A stretch of DNA of 33,496 nt, from the NCBI GenBank assembly GCA_015063585.1, contig SVTW01000021.1, positions 1-33,496 of the forward strand, given 5' to 3'. Below the pieces are notes generated by a model. It had not been told where the DNA came from and did not search any database. It worked only from the letters and a program-made list of their open reading frames with translations. The position numbers were made by a program, and so were the translations under genes. This document shows positions 12,535-20,627 of the stretch, one piece after another. The stretch's first letter is position 1, and the number at the start of each line of letters is the position of its first letter. This DNA comes from Oscillospiraceae bacterium (GTDB taxonomy: Bacteria; Bacillota; Clostridia; Oscillospirales; CAG-272).

Positions 12535-15450
12535 GTGAAAACACTTGGTATTGATATCGGATCCACCACCGCAAAGCTGGTTCTCCGTGAGGAAGACCGC
12601 ATTCTGTACGAAAAATATGAACGCCACTTCTCGCAGGTTCGGCAAAAAACGCTGGACATGTTGGGGGAAATGTCGGGTATCATGCCCGATGAACCCGTTG
12701 CTGTCGCAATTTCGGGCTCGGCAGGTCTCGGTCTCGCGCAAAGCGCAGACCTCGCCTTTGTGCAAGAGGTTTTTGCAACCGGTGAAGCGGTAAAATGCAT
12801 CGCGCCCGGTACGTCGGTTGTAATCGAGCTCGGCGGCGAGGACGCAAAGATCATTTTCTTTGACGGCGGTACCGATGAACGCATGAACGGCTCCTGCGCC
12901 GGCGGTACAGGTGCCTTTATTGACCAAATGGCAACCCTGCTCAACGTCAGCGTGGACGAGATGGACCGCCTGAGTTTGGAACACAAACGCATTTATCCCA
13001 TTGCCTCACGTTGCGGCGTGTTCGCAAAAACCGATATTCAGCCCTTGCTCAATCAGGGCGCGCGAAAAGAGGATATCGCCGCCAGCATTTTTCAGGCGGT
13101 GGTCAACCAAACCATTGCCGGACTCGCGCGCGGGCGCAAGATCACGGGTAAGGTGCTCTTTCTCGGCGGACCGCTCTACTATTGCAAGGGTCTGCAACAG
13201 CGATTCCAGGAAACACTCGCGCTATCCGATGAAAACGCGGTATTTCCGCGTGACGGTCGTTTTGCCGTGGCACTCGGTGCCGCGCTCTATGCCGAACGTC
13301 ACGCCGCACCAACGACCCTGAATGCCCTCTGTGAACGGATCAAGGGAAGCCTGCACGCGGCACCGATCGTCAGCCGCCTCGCACCGCTCTTTGAAAGTGA
13401 GACCGAATACAATCTCTTTGCCGCACGCCACGCACGCGCGACCGTTCCCGAAATCGATCCCGCAACGTACAGCGGGAACGCCACGCTCGGCATTGACTGC
13501 GGCAGTACGACCACAAAGCTCGTCCTGCTTTCAGCTTCCGACGAAATCCTCTATTCCTATTACGCCTCCAACCTCGGTAACCCCGTTGCCGTTGTTAAGG
13601 AGCAGCTTGAAAAGATCTACGCGCTCTGCGCCGACCGTATTCACATTACAGGCAGTGCGGTAACGGGATACGGGGAAGAACTGATCCGCGAGGCGTTTGG
13701 CGTTGACCTTGGCGTGGTGGAAACCATCGCGCACTACACTGCCGCAAAATTTTTCCGCCCCGACGTCGATTTCATTCTCGACATCGGCGGTCAGGACATC
13801 AAATGCTTCCGCATTCGCGGCGGCGCGATCGACAGCATTATGCTCAACGAGGCTTGCTCCTCGGGCTGTGGCTCCTTTGTTGAAACCTTTGCGCGCTCGA
13901 TGGGCTTTGAGATCGCCGCATTTGCCAAGCGTGGGCTCTTTGCAAAAGCCCCCGTTGACCTTGGAAGCCGCTGTACCGTATTTATGAACTCCTCGGTCAA
14001 GCAGTCGCAAAAGGACGGCGCCACCGTGGAGGATATCTCGGCGGGACTTTCGGTCAGCGTCGTGAAAAATGCCATCTATAAAGTCATTCGTGCGGGTTCC
14101 CCCGATGAGCTGGGTCACCATATTGTAGTACAGGGCGGAACCTTTTACAACGACGCCGTCCTGCGCGCCTTTGAGCGTGAGCTTGGACGCGAGGTGATCC
14201 GCCCTGCCATTGCGGGGCTTATGGGAGCATACGGTGCCGCCCTCTACGCGAGAAAAACGGCTGAAAGCACGCTGATCCCCCCCGAGCGCCTGCGTGAGTT
14301 TGTTCACACCTCAAAGGCGGCAACCTGCCATGGCTGCACCAACCGTTGCCGATTGACCGTGAACAGCTTCGGCGGCAAAAAGAAATTTATTTCGGGCAAT
14401 CAATGCGAGCGCGGTCTCGGTATTGATACGTCCAAGGTCGAAAGTGTCCCCAATCTGCACGCATTCAAGCGCGCGTATCTGAAAAATCTCCCCGCCGGTG
14501 ACGCAAAACGCGGTGTGATCGGAATGCCGATGGCACTCGGTATGTACGAGCTCTATCCCTTCTGGCACGGGATCTTCCGCTCGCTCGGCTTCCGCGTGGT
14601 CGCCTCCGAGCAATCCACGCGCCATACTTATGAAAAGGGACAGTTCTCGATCCCCTCCGATACGGCATGCTATCCCGCAAAGCTGATGCACGGTCACGTG
14701 GAGGAGCTGATCGCCGCCAAGGTGGACGCGATCTTCTATCCCTGCCTGACCTATAACGTTGACGAGAAATCGGCGGACAATCACTATAACTGCCCCGTTG
14801 TTGCTTACTATTCCGAGCTGCTTGCGGGCAACGTTGACAACCTCAAAAAGACAAAATTCCTATATCCCTATCTCAACATCAACAACGAGCGCGCGCTCAC
14901 AAACGGGCTGTTCAAGCTGCTCTCCCCCGACTACCCCGACCTGAAAAAGTCCGAGATCCGTCAGGCGGTGCGCACGGGAAAAGCCACCTACGATGCCTTT
15001 ATGGACGCGGTGCGCCGCGAGGGTGAGTACGCGGTCTCCTATGCACGTCAAAACCAAAAACGCATTATGATTTTGGCGGGCAGACCCTATCACATCGACC
15101 CCGAGATCGGACACGGAATTGACAAGCTTGCCGTTTCGCTCGGATTCGTGGTGGTAAGCGAGGACAGCATCTGCCACCTCACCGAACGTCAGCCCGTTCA
15201 CGTGCTCAACCAATGGACCTACCACGCACGCCTCTACCGCGCGGCACGCTATGCCACCGAGCACCCCGACACCGAGCTGGTTCAGCTCGTTTCCTTCGGC
15301 TGCGGGGTGGACGCCATTACCACCGATGAGATCCGCTCCATTTTGGAAGAACACGGAAAATATTACACCCAGATCAAGATTGATGAGATCACCAACCTCG
15401 GTGCGGTGCGCATTCGTTTGCGCTCACTGCTCGGTGCGTTGGAGCAATAA
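12535..15450 (+). CDS. 2-hydroxyacyl-CoA dehydratase activase-like protein, two ASKHA domains plus DUF2229
   Basis: A 971-residue cytoplasmic iron-sulfur ATPase related to HgdC/BadF/BcrD, which couple ATP hydrolysis to low-potential electron transfer. Two ASKHA ATPase halves lie in tandem: residues 1-255 (LGIDIGSTTAK) and about 317-575 (LGIDCGSTTTK). Each keeps the cluster-binding cysteine pair of HgdC with the same 39-residue spacing: C121 (NGSCAGGTG) and C160 (ASRCGVF), then C441 (NEACSSGCG) and C480 (GSRCTVF). A cysteine knot at C598, C601, C605 and C624 (CHGCTNRC...NQC) precedes a DUF2229 region. The GTG start follows GAGGTGG. Related proteins are usually about 1,400 residues with a C-terminal dehydratase-like domain; here that part is the separate gene at 17224. 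The substrate is unknown; dehydratase subunits are absent from the window. Confidence 0.93.
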   Translation: MKTLGIDIGSTTAKLVLREEDRILYEKYERHFSQVRQKTLDMLGEMSGIMPDEPVAVAISGSAGLGLAQSADLAFVQEVFATGEAVKCIAPGTSVVIELGGEDAKIIFFDGGTDERMNGSCAGGTGAFIDQMATLLNVSVDEMDRLSLEHKRIYPIASRCGVFAKTDIQPLLNQGARKEDIAASIFQAVVNQTIAGLARGRKITGKVLFLGGPLYYCKGLQQRFQETLALSDENAVFPRDGRFAVALGAALYAERHAAPTTLNALCERIKGSLHAAPIVSRLAPLFESETEYNLFAARHARATVPEIDPATYSGNATLGIDCGSTTTKLVLLSASDEILYSYYASNLGNPVAVVKEQLEKIYALCADRIHITGSAVTGYGEELIREAFGVDLGVVETIAHYTAAKFFRPDVDFILDIGGQDIKCFRIRGGAIDSIMLNEACSSGCGSFVETFARSMGFEIAAFAKRGLFAKAPVDLGSRCTVFMNSSVKQSQKDGATVEDISAGLSVSVVKNAIYKVIRAGSPDELGHHIVVQGGTFYNDAVLRAFERELGREVIRPAIAGLMGAYGAALYARKTAESTLIPPERLREFVHTSKAATCHGCTNRCRLTVNSFGGKKKFISGNQCERGLGIDTSKVESVPNLHAFKRAYLKNLPAGDAKRGVIGMPMALGMYELYPFWHGIFRSLGFRVVASEQSTRHTYEKGQFSIPSDTACYPAKLMHGHVEELIAAKVDAIFYPCLTYNVDEKSADNHYNCPVVAYYSELLAGNVDNLKKTKFLYPYLNINNERALTNGLFKLLSPDYPDLKKSEIRQAVRTGKATYDAFMDAVRREGEYAVSYARQNQKRIMILAGRPYHIDPEIGHGIDKLAVSLGFVVVSEDSICHLTERQPVHVLNQWTYHARLYRAARYATEHPDTELVQLVSFGCGVDAITTDEIRSILEEHGKYYTQIKIDEITNLGAVRIRLRSLLGALEQ

Positions 15451-15484
15451 CCAAAAAAACACTTTTATCAAGGAGGTTTCGATC

Positions 15485-15880
15485 ATGAAACGAATTGGCA
15501 TGCTCTTGTGTATTTCCCTGCTCACCATCGCGCTCCTGCTCGCGGGCTGTTCGTCAACGCCCCGCCAAGAGGACCTTTATGGAAAGATCTTCATTTACGA
15601 AAAAGAGGGCTTTGGCGGCAACTTCTTCATTACGGTGCAGGAGGACGGCACCTTTACCTATTACGAGGGTTCCCTGAGCAGCTATCTCGGCTTTGGCACG
15701 TGGACGCTGGAGGGCGATCTGCTCACACTCACCGATACGGTCCGCGAGGATCATCCCCGCGTCTTCTGCTTCCGCTTTACGGGAGACGAGCTGATCTATA
15801 TTGCCGAACGATCCGACGAATTCACCTTTATCAAGGTTGCCGACGGTGAGCGTTTCTCGGCGGCAAAAGCAAGCTCCTAA
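15485..15880 (+). CDS. Small lipoprotein, unknown function
   Basis: A 131-residue exported protein with signal MKRIGMLLCISLLTIALL and lipobox LLAGC (lipidated Cys22), then CSSTPRQEDLYGK. The mature part is a short beta-rich domain (FFITVQEDGTFTYYEG, FGTWTLEGDLLTLTD, DELIYIAE), of the lipocalin-like kind frequent in Clostridia lipoproteins. The ATG follows AAGGAGG at a good spacing, 34 nt after the activase stop, so it is probably co-transcribed with it. I see no functional link to the activase. Confidence 0.88.
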   Translation: MKRIGMLLCISLLTIALLLAGCSSTPRQEDLYGKIFIYEKEGFGGNFFITVQEDGTFTYYEGSLSSYLGFGTWTLEGDLLTLTDTVREDHPRVFCFRFTGDELIYIAERSDEFTFIKVADGERFSAAKASS

Positions 15881-15904
15881 CCTACATATTCCAAAACAAT
15901 AAAA

Positions 15905-15933
15905 AGATCTCAAGTGCCGAGCACTTGAGATCT
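15905..15933 (-). terminator. Rho-independent terminator of the M20 amidohydrolase gene
   Basis: Perfect 13-bp stem AGATCTCAAGTGC/GCACTTGAGATCT with a 3-nt loop. On the minus strand it is followed by TTTTTATTGTTTT; on the plus strand the U-tract is missing, although the hairpin may still affect the lipoprotein transcript. Confidence 0.85.
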
Positions 15934-15947
15934 CCTGAATATTGAAT

Positions 15948-17126
15948 TTATACCGTATGCCCGACCGCGGGAAGCCCTGCGATCCCCTGCATATTGTCCA
16001 AAACAAACTGCACGAAAAGGTCAACACCAACACCGAGCGCATGCTCGTCGATGTCAAAATTCGATTCGTGTATCCCTGCCGTGATGCCGCATGCCGCGTT
16101 TCGGATACCCAGGCGGAGCATTGCTCCGGGCTTTTGCTGTGTCATATAGGAGAAATCCTCTCCGCCCATGCTTCGGCTCTTTTTGGGCAGAACCTGATTC
16201 TCGCCGAGCGTTTGCACTGCAGCCTCGCGCAGACGCGCGGTCACGGTTGGGTCATTGTAAACCACGGGATAATATTTGACCTCTTCAAAGGTAAAGCTTC
16301 CCCCCGCAGACAGCGCGGTTGCCTCGCAAATCGCTTTGATCCGCCCGATGATCATTTCGTCGGTTGCGGCAGTGTGGGTGCGCAGGGTTCCAAACAGCTC
16401 ACAGGAATCCGAAACAATATTATTCGTCACTCCGCCATGAATTGCGCCGATGTTGAACACTACCGATTCGCGTCCGTCAATTTCCTTGGCAATCATCATC
16501 TCAAGGGAAGTATAGGCGCGCACCGCCATCATAATGGCATCCACGCCCTTATGCTGACTTGCAACATGAGCACACCTGCCGAAAAAATGCAGACGGAAGC
16601 CGTGGCTGACAGCATTTTGCTCGGCAGGTGCCAGTGCAACAGAACCAACGTCATAGGAACTGTCGCAATGCAGCGCCACCACGCAATCAATCCCCTCCAT
16701 CAAGCCGTCCTCCACCATCCACTTCGCCCCCGACGTGGAATATTCCTCCGCTGCCTGAAAGATCACCTTTACACGGCAGGAAATGCGGTCACGCATCTCA
16801 TATAAACGCCTGACCGTCGCAAGCGCGATCGCGGTGTGCGCGTCATGACCGCAGGCATGCATCTTTCCGTCGATCAAAGAGCCGTATTCCCGTCCCGCTG
16901 CCTCCTGCATGGGAAGCGCGTCGATATCGGCACGAATCCCTATGGTGAAATGCGTTTTTTCGGGGTTGACGGTAGCAACAAGACTGCTCCTGCCGAATTG
17001 CTCCGTATAGGGGATCCCGACAGCGTCCAACTCACGGCGCAAAAGTGCCAACGTGCGGTCAAGATCAAAGCCCACCTCCGGATACATATGAAGCTCCCGT
17101 CTGATGCTTCTCGCGTATTCGTTCAT
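15948..17126 (-). CDS. M20 family amidohydrolase (M20D type)
   Basis: A 392-residue zinc peptidase/aminoacylase that hydrolyses N-acyl amino acids or similar amides. The motifs in order are RADIDALPMQE (residues ~73-83), MHACGHDAHTA (metal-binding His-Asp), FQAAEE (catalytic and metal Glu) and GGEDFSYM near the C-terminus, with the dimerisation/lid domain in between. The start is the ATG at 17126, after GGAGAAAGGGG and 35 nt downstream of the -10 box of promoter 17161-17189. The gene is monocistronic with its own terminator and is inserted, on the opposite strand, between the two halves of the activase/dehydratase-like pair. The specific substrate (hippurate, IAA conjugates, acetyl-amino acids) cannot be told. 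Confidence 0.94.
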   Translation of the reverse strand: MNEYARSIRRELHMYPEVGFDLDRTLALLRRELDAVGIPYTEQFGRSSLVATVNPEKTHFTIGIRADIDALPMQEAAGREYGSLIDGKMHACGHDAHTAIALATVRRLYEMRDRISCRVKVIFQAAEEYSTSGAKWMVEDGLMEGIDCVVALHCDSSYDVGSVALAPAEQNAVSHGFRLHFFGRCAHVASQHKGVDAIMMAVRAYTSLEMMIAKEIDGRESVVFNIGAIHGGVTNNIVSDSCELFGTLRTHTAATDEMIIGRIKAICEATALSAGGSFTFEEVKYYPVVYNDPTVTARLREAAVQTLGENQVLPKKSRSMGGEDFSYMTQQKPGAMLRLGIRNAACGITAGIHESNFDIDEHALGVGVDLFVQFVLDNMQGIAGLPAVGHTV

Positions 17127-17160
17127 AAAAGCTGCCCCTTTCTCCGTATTTGTTGTACTT

Positions 17161-17189
17161 ATTATAACACCTTCCCACCCGCTTTTCAA
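17161..17189 (-). promoter_or_regulatory. Sigma-A promoter of the amidohydrolase gene
   Basis: On the minus strand TTGAAA (17184-17189) and TATAAT (17161-17166) with a 17-bp spacer. It overlaps the region upstream of the plus-strand gene at 17224, so the two may interfere. Confidence 0.88.
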
Positions 17190-17223
17190 TACAATTTTGA
17201 AAAAACACCCGAAAGGACCGCTC

Positions 17224-18522
17224 ATGGAAAACAATTACGTTCAGTTCACAAAGGAAATGAAAAAGGACTACGTGATCCTCGCGCCCAACATGCTGCCGAT
17301 GCATTTTGAGTTGATCTTACAGGTCATGCGCAACTACGGCTACAAGATCGACCTGCTCAAAACCGACGGCAGAGAGATTGCGGATAAGGGGCTCAAGTAC
17401 GTGCATAACGATACCTGCTACCCCGCGCTTCTCGTGATCGGGCAATTTTTGAATGCCATTGAAAGCGGCAAATACGACCCGCACAAGGTCGCGCTCATTC
17501 TCTTTCAAACCGGCGGCGGATGCCGCGCGTCCAATTACATCTCGCTTCTGCGCAAGGCATTGCAAAAAGCGGGGTATGCTTACGTACCCGTGATCTCCTT
17601 CAGTCTTTCGGGCATTGAAAAGCACTCAGGTTGGAAGCTCTCCCTGCCGATCCTGCACCGCATGATGTACGCGATCCTATATGCCGACCTGCTCATGTCA
17701 CTCCTCAATCAATGCAAGCCCTACGAGGTTCATGCGGGAGATGCGCAAAGCCTTGCCGACCGCTGGACCACACGCCTCGCCAATGAAATGTATCACAGCA
17801 AGGTACTCTCCTACAAAAAGGTGAAGGAGAATTACCGTGCCATTCTGCGTGATTTCAAAGCGATTGAAGTGCGGCGTACCAAAAAGCCGCGCGTGGGAAT
17901 CGTGGGCGAGATCTTTGTAAAATACTCGCCGCTCGGCAACAACCGCTTGGAGGAGTTCCTCGTGCGTGAGGGCGCAGAGGTCGTGATCCCCGGTCTGCTC
18001 GATTTTTGCCTCTACACGGTCTACAACAACATGGAGGACACACGCCTTTACGGAATTCGCCGCCTGAATGCCAAGCTCTACGGTCTTGCCTACCGTTTTC
18101 TGAACAAAAAGGTTGCCGATATGATCCGGATCATGCGCGAGGAAAGCAACTTCAATCCCCCCAATCCCTTCCCGCACACGGCATCGCTCGTGGAGGGCTG
18201 TATCCACCACGGAACCAAAATGGGAGAGGGCTGGCTGCTTACCGCCGAAATGCTGGAGCTTGCGGAGAGCGGTGTGAACAACATTGTTTGCACGCAACCC
18301 TTTGGCTGTTTGCCGAACCATATCTGCGGAAAAGGCATGATGAAGCCGATCAAGGAAAAGCTTCCGAACGTCAATATCGTTGCCATCGACTATGACCCCG
18401 GTGCAACACAGGTCAATCAGGAAAACCGACTCAAGCTCATGCTCGCGAACGCGCGGGATGCCGAGGAAGCCCCCTCGCCCGTACCGACCGCTCCCCTTCG
18501 CGAACCTGCGGAAATCCGTTAA
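17224..18522 (+). CDS. 2-hydroxyacyl-CoA dehydratase-like (HGD-D) protein, stand-alone C-terminal part of the giant activase
   Basis: A 432-residue protein related to the 2-hydroxyacyl-CoA dehydratase D-component. Key cysteines are C65 (NDTCYPALL), C100 (GGGCRASNY), C326 (VEGCIHHG) and C356, C362 and C368 (VCTQPFGCLPNHICGKG), the likely ligands of an Fe-S cluster. Homologues usually form the last ~430 residues of proteins fused to the two-ASKHA activase; 971 + 432 residues equals the expected full length. The start at 17224 follows AAAGGA; an upstream in-frame extension covers the divergent promoter and is rejected. The last ~20 residues are Pro/Ala-rich. A HAD phosphatase gene follows 13 nt later. 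The reaction is unknown; the relation to double-cubane-cluster proteins (DCCP) is possible but not shown. Confidence 0.9.
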   Translation: MENNYVQFTKEMKKDYVILAPNMLPMHFELILQVMRNYGYKIDLLKTDGREIADKGLKYVHNDTCYPALLVIGQFLNAIESGKYDPHKVALILFQTGGGCRASNYISLLRKALQKAGYAYVPVISFSLSGIEKHSGWKLSLPILHRMMYAILYADLLMSLLNQCKPYEVHAGDAQSLADRWTTRLANEMYHSKVLSYKKVKENYRAILRDFKAIEVRRTKKPRVGIVGEIFVKYSPLGNNRLEEFLVREGAEVVIPGLLDFCLYTVYNNMEDTRLYGIRRLNAKLYGLAYRFLNKKVADMIRIMREESNFNPPNPFPHTASLVEGCIHHGTKMGEGWLLTAEMLELAESGVNNIVCTQPFGCLPNHICGKGMMKPIKEKLPNVNIVAIDYDPGATQVNQENRLKLMLANARDAEEAPSPVPTAPLREPAEIR

Positions 18523-18535
18523 AAAAGGATTGTAT

Positions 18536-19246
18536 ATGAAACCGATCTCTACCGTACTGTTTGATCTTGACGGAACACTGCTCCCGATGGATCATGAAAA
18601 ATTTATGCACGCCTACTTTGGCGGACTTGCCGCGCGTCTCGCACCGCGAGGATATGAGCCGAAGACGCTGATCGACGCGATCTGGGCAGGCACCGCCGCC
18701 ATGGTAAAAAACGACGGTTCATGCCGAAATGAGGAGGCGTTTTGGAATCGTTTCACCTCGATCCTCGGCGAGCGTGCCCGTGAGGACATGCCTCACTTTG
18801 ATGCCTTTTACCGCGAGGATTTTGATAAAGCCGCACTGAGTTGCGGACGTGCGCCCGAGGCACGCGAGATCATTGACAGGCTCCACGCGCGCGGGATCCG
18901 CACGGTACTCGCCACCAATCCTCTTTTCCCTGCCATTGCGACCGAAAAGCGCACGCGCTGGGCAGGGCTGGATCCCTCGGATTTTGCTTTGATCACCACT
19001 TATGAAAATTCAACGCACTGTAAACCCAATCCCGATTATTACCGCGATATCCTTGCCCGGATCGGCGCCGATCCGCAAGAGTGCCTGATGGTTGGCAATG
19101 ACGTGGGCGAGGATATGATCGCCGCTACGCTCGGCATGCGCGTTTTTCTGCTCACCGATTGCCTCATTAACAGAAAAAATGCCGATATCTCGCAATATCC
19201 GCACGGCTCTTTTGCCGAATTGAAGGCATTTTTGGAAACGCTTTGA
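18536..19246 (+). CDS. HAD family phosphatase
   Basis: A 236-residue haloacid-dehalogenase-type hydrolase, probably acting on a small phosphorylated metabolite. Motif I is FDLDGTLLPMD (nucleophile Asp about residue 9), motif II the Thr/Asn of VLATNP, motif III the Lys in HCKPNPDYY and motif IV GNDVGEDM. A helical cap lies between motifs I and II (about residues 17-85), a C1-type arrangement. AAGGA precedes the ATG by 8 nt and the preceding gene ends 13 nt upstream, so it is in the same transcript. A strong terminator follows. No specific substrate is indicated. Confidence 0.92.
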   Translation: MKPISTVLFDLDGTLLPMDHEKFMHAYFGGLAARLAPRGYEPKTLIDAIWAGTAAMVKNDGSCRNEEAFWNRFTSILGERAREDMPHFDAFYREDFDKAALSCGRAPEAREIIDRLHARGIRTVLATNPLFPAIATEKRTRWAGLDPSDFALITTYENSTHCKPNPDYYRDILARIGADPQECLMVGNDVGEDMIAATLGMRVFLLTDCLINRKNADISQYPHGSFAELKAFLETL

Positions 19247-19267
19247 TCTCAAATACAAAAAGCACAG

Positions 19268-19309
19268 AAAACGGAACCGAGTTCTCATTCACTCGGTTCC
19301 GTTTTTTTT
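19268..19309 (+). terminator. Rho-independent terminator after the HAD gene
   Basis: Stem AAACGGAACCGAGT/ACTCGGTTCCGTTT with loop TCTCATTC and eight T on the plus strand. It ends the 17224-19246 transcript. Confidence 0.92.
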
Positions 19310-19319
19310 GTACTCGGAA

Positions 19320-19337
19320 AACCACCGACCGGTGGTT
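19320..19337. repeat. Short palindrome between convergent genes
   Basis: AACCACCGACCGGTGGTT: 8-bp arms with a 2-nt loop. On the minus strand it is followed by TTCC, so it is at best a weak terminator for the GH28 gene. Confidence 0.5.
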
Positions 19338-19378
19338 ATGACTCATTTCACTCAGCCTGCAAATGCAGAAAGAAACCT

Positions 19379-20608
19379 TTAAACAATTTTGAAATCTCTG
19401 CAAGCACCCTCCTTCACATAGAGCATGTCCCCAACATGGAAAGGCGCGGGCTCCAATTGCGGAATATTGGGTTGCAGGTCAAGCTTGCCGTAATAATAAG
19501 GGTGCGTGTCTACCGCGCGGTAGGCAAAGTGGCAATTTTCAAGCGTGACGCGCGAAATACGCGCATCCTCGCCTGCAATGATTGACGGGTTTTCCTCGGT
19601 AAAGCTGCAATCTTTCAGCGTAATGCCGTCGATCACTCCGTCCGATCCTGCCGTGCAAAGCACAAAGCCCTCACCCTTGCCCCACCAATACCCGGCAAAG
19701 ATTCGCGTTTCGGACACCAGATTTTCCACCGTAATGTCCTCCACACGCCCACCGTCTTTTGCAAAAGCAATGAGCGCACGGTTGGAATCAATTACCTTCA
19801 CGTTTCGCACACGCGCGTGGCGTACGTGGCTCGAAAGGTGTCCGAACCGTATTGCGGCAGAACGCGAGGACATCAGACAATCCGAAATTTCAATATTCTC
19901 GCACACGCCGTCCCAATTGGTGATGCAGGTTGCCGCAAAGCAATCGTCACCGCAGAGGAAGGTGGAGTTGCGTACCGTGATGTTACGCGACGCCGAACAG
20001 TGAATACCGTCGTTGTTGGGAATCCGCGCGTGGTTGTCCATGTAGACGTTCTCCACCGTGATGTCCTCGGAATTGGAAAACACGAGCGTCCAACAAGGGG
20101 AATTGAAGATCTGCACGCCGTCGATGTGAATGTCGCGGCAATTGTTGAAAAAGATCGGTTGGGTCGGGCGTCCTCCGCGTCTCACGCGTACAACGGTTTG
20201 TACTGCATGCTCGGGAAGGAGCGTGGTACGATCAATCTCCGGCGGTAGCCCCATTTTGGAAAAATCCATAAAGGCATCGCCCGAGAGCTGAATCACGCCA
20301 CCACCCGTGATGCAGATTTCCTCGGCATCGAGCGCATAAAGGAGCGACACCGTCCGCTTCATTTCGTTGTGATAAAAGCCGCAATCGCGGTAATGTGCAA
20401 GATTGCGTGAGGCGCACAGCTCGGCGTCGGCTTCGATGCGAAGCGTCATGTGGCTCTTGAGTGTGAGCGTACCCGTGACAAAAACACCGCCTGAAAGCAC
20501 CAGGGTATCCCCTGCATCCAGCGCATCAATGGCGGCTTGCAGTGCTTCGGTGTCGAGTGTAACCCCGTCTCCGCGCGCCCCGAAAGCGCGTGCATCCTGT
20601 TCTCTCAT
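19379..20608 (-). CDS. GH28 family glycoside hydrolase (polygalacturonase-like)
   Basis: A 409-residue right-handed beta-helix enzyme of the pectinase family, hydrolysing galacturonosyl or rhamnogalacturonan linkages. The family motifs are visible: NND with Asp200 (PNNDGIHC), GDD with Asp221 and Asp222 (LCGDDCF) and G-H (Gly256-His257, FGHLSSH). The usual R-I-K motif is not obvious; LIAFAKDGG occupies about that place, so substrate contacts may differ. No signal peptide, so it is probably cytoplasmic and exo-acting on imported oligogalacturonides. The start at 20608 follows GGGAGG at a longish spacing (about 11 nt); the long upstream frame extension overlaps sdaA. It is the last gene of the araB-sdaA-GH28 operon, 19 nt after sdaA. 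Confidence 0.9.
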   Translation of the reverse strand: MREQDARAFGARGDGVTLDTEALQAAIDALDAGDTLVLSGGVFVTGTLTLKSHMTLRIEADAELCASRNLAHYRDCGFYHNEMKRTVSLLYALDAEEICITGGGVIQLSGDAFMDFSKMGLPPEIDRTTLLPEHAVQTVVRVRRGGRPTQPIFFNNCRDIHIDGVQIFNSPCWTLVFSNSEDITVENVYMDNHARIPNNDGIHCSASRNITVRNSTFLCGDDCFAATCITNWDGVCENIEISDCLMSSRSAAIRFGHLSSHVRHARVRNVKVIDSNRALIAFAKDGGRVEDITVENLVSETRIFAGYWWGKGEGFVLCTAGSDGVIDGITLKDCSFTEENPSIIAGEDARISRVTLENCHFAYRAVDTHPYYYGKLDLQPNIPQLEPAPFHVGDMLYVKEGACRDFKIV

Positions 20609-20627
20609 AAGTCGATTGTCCTCCCTT

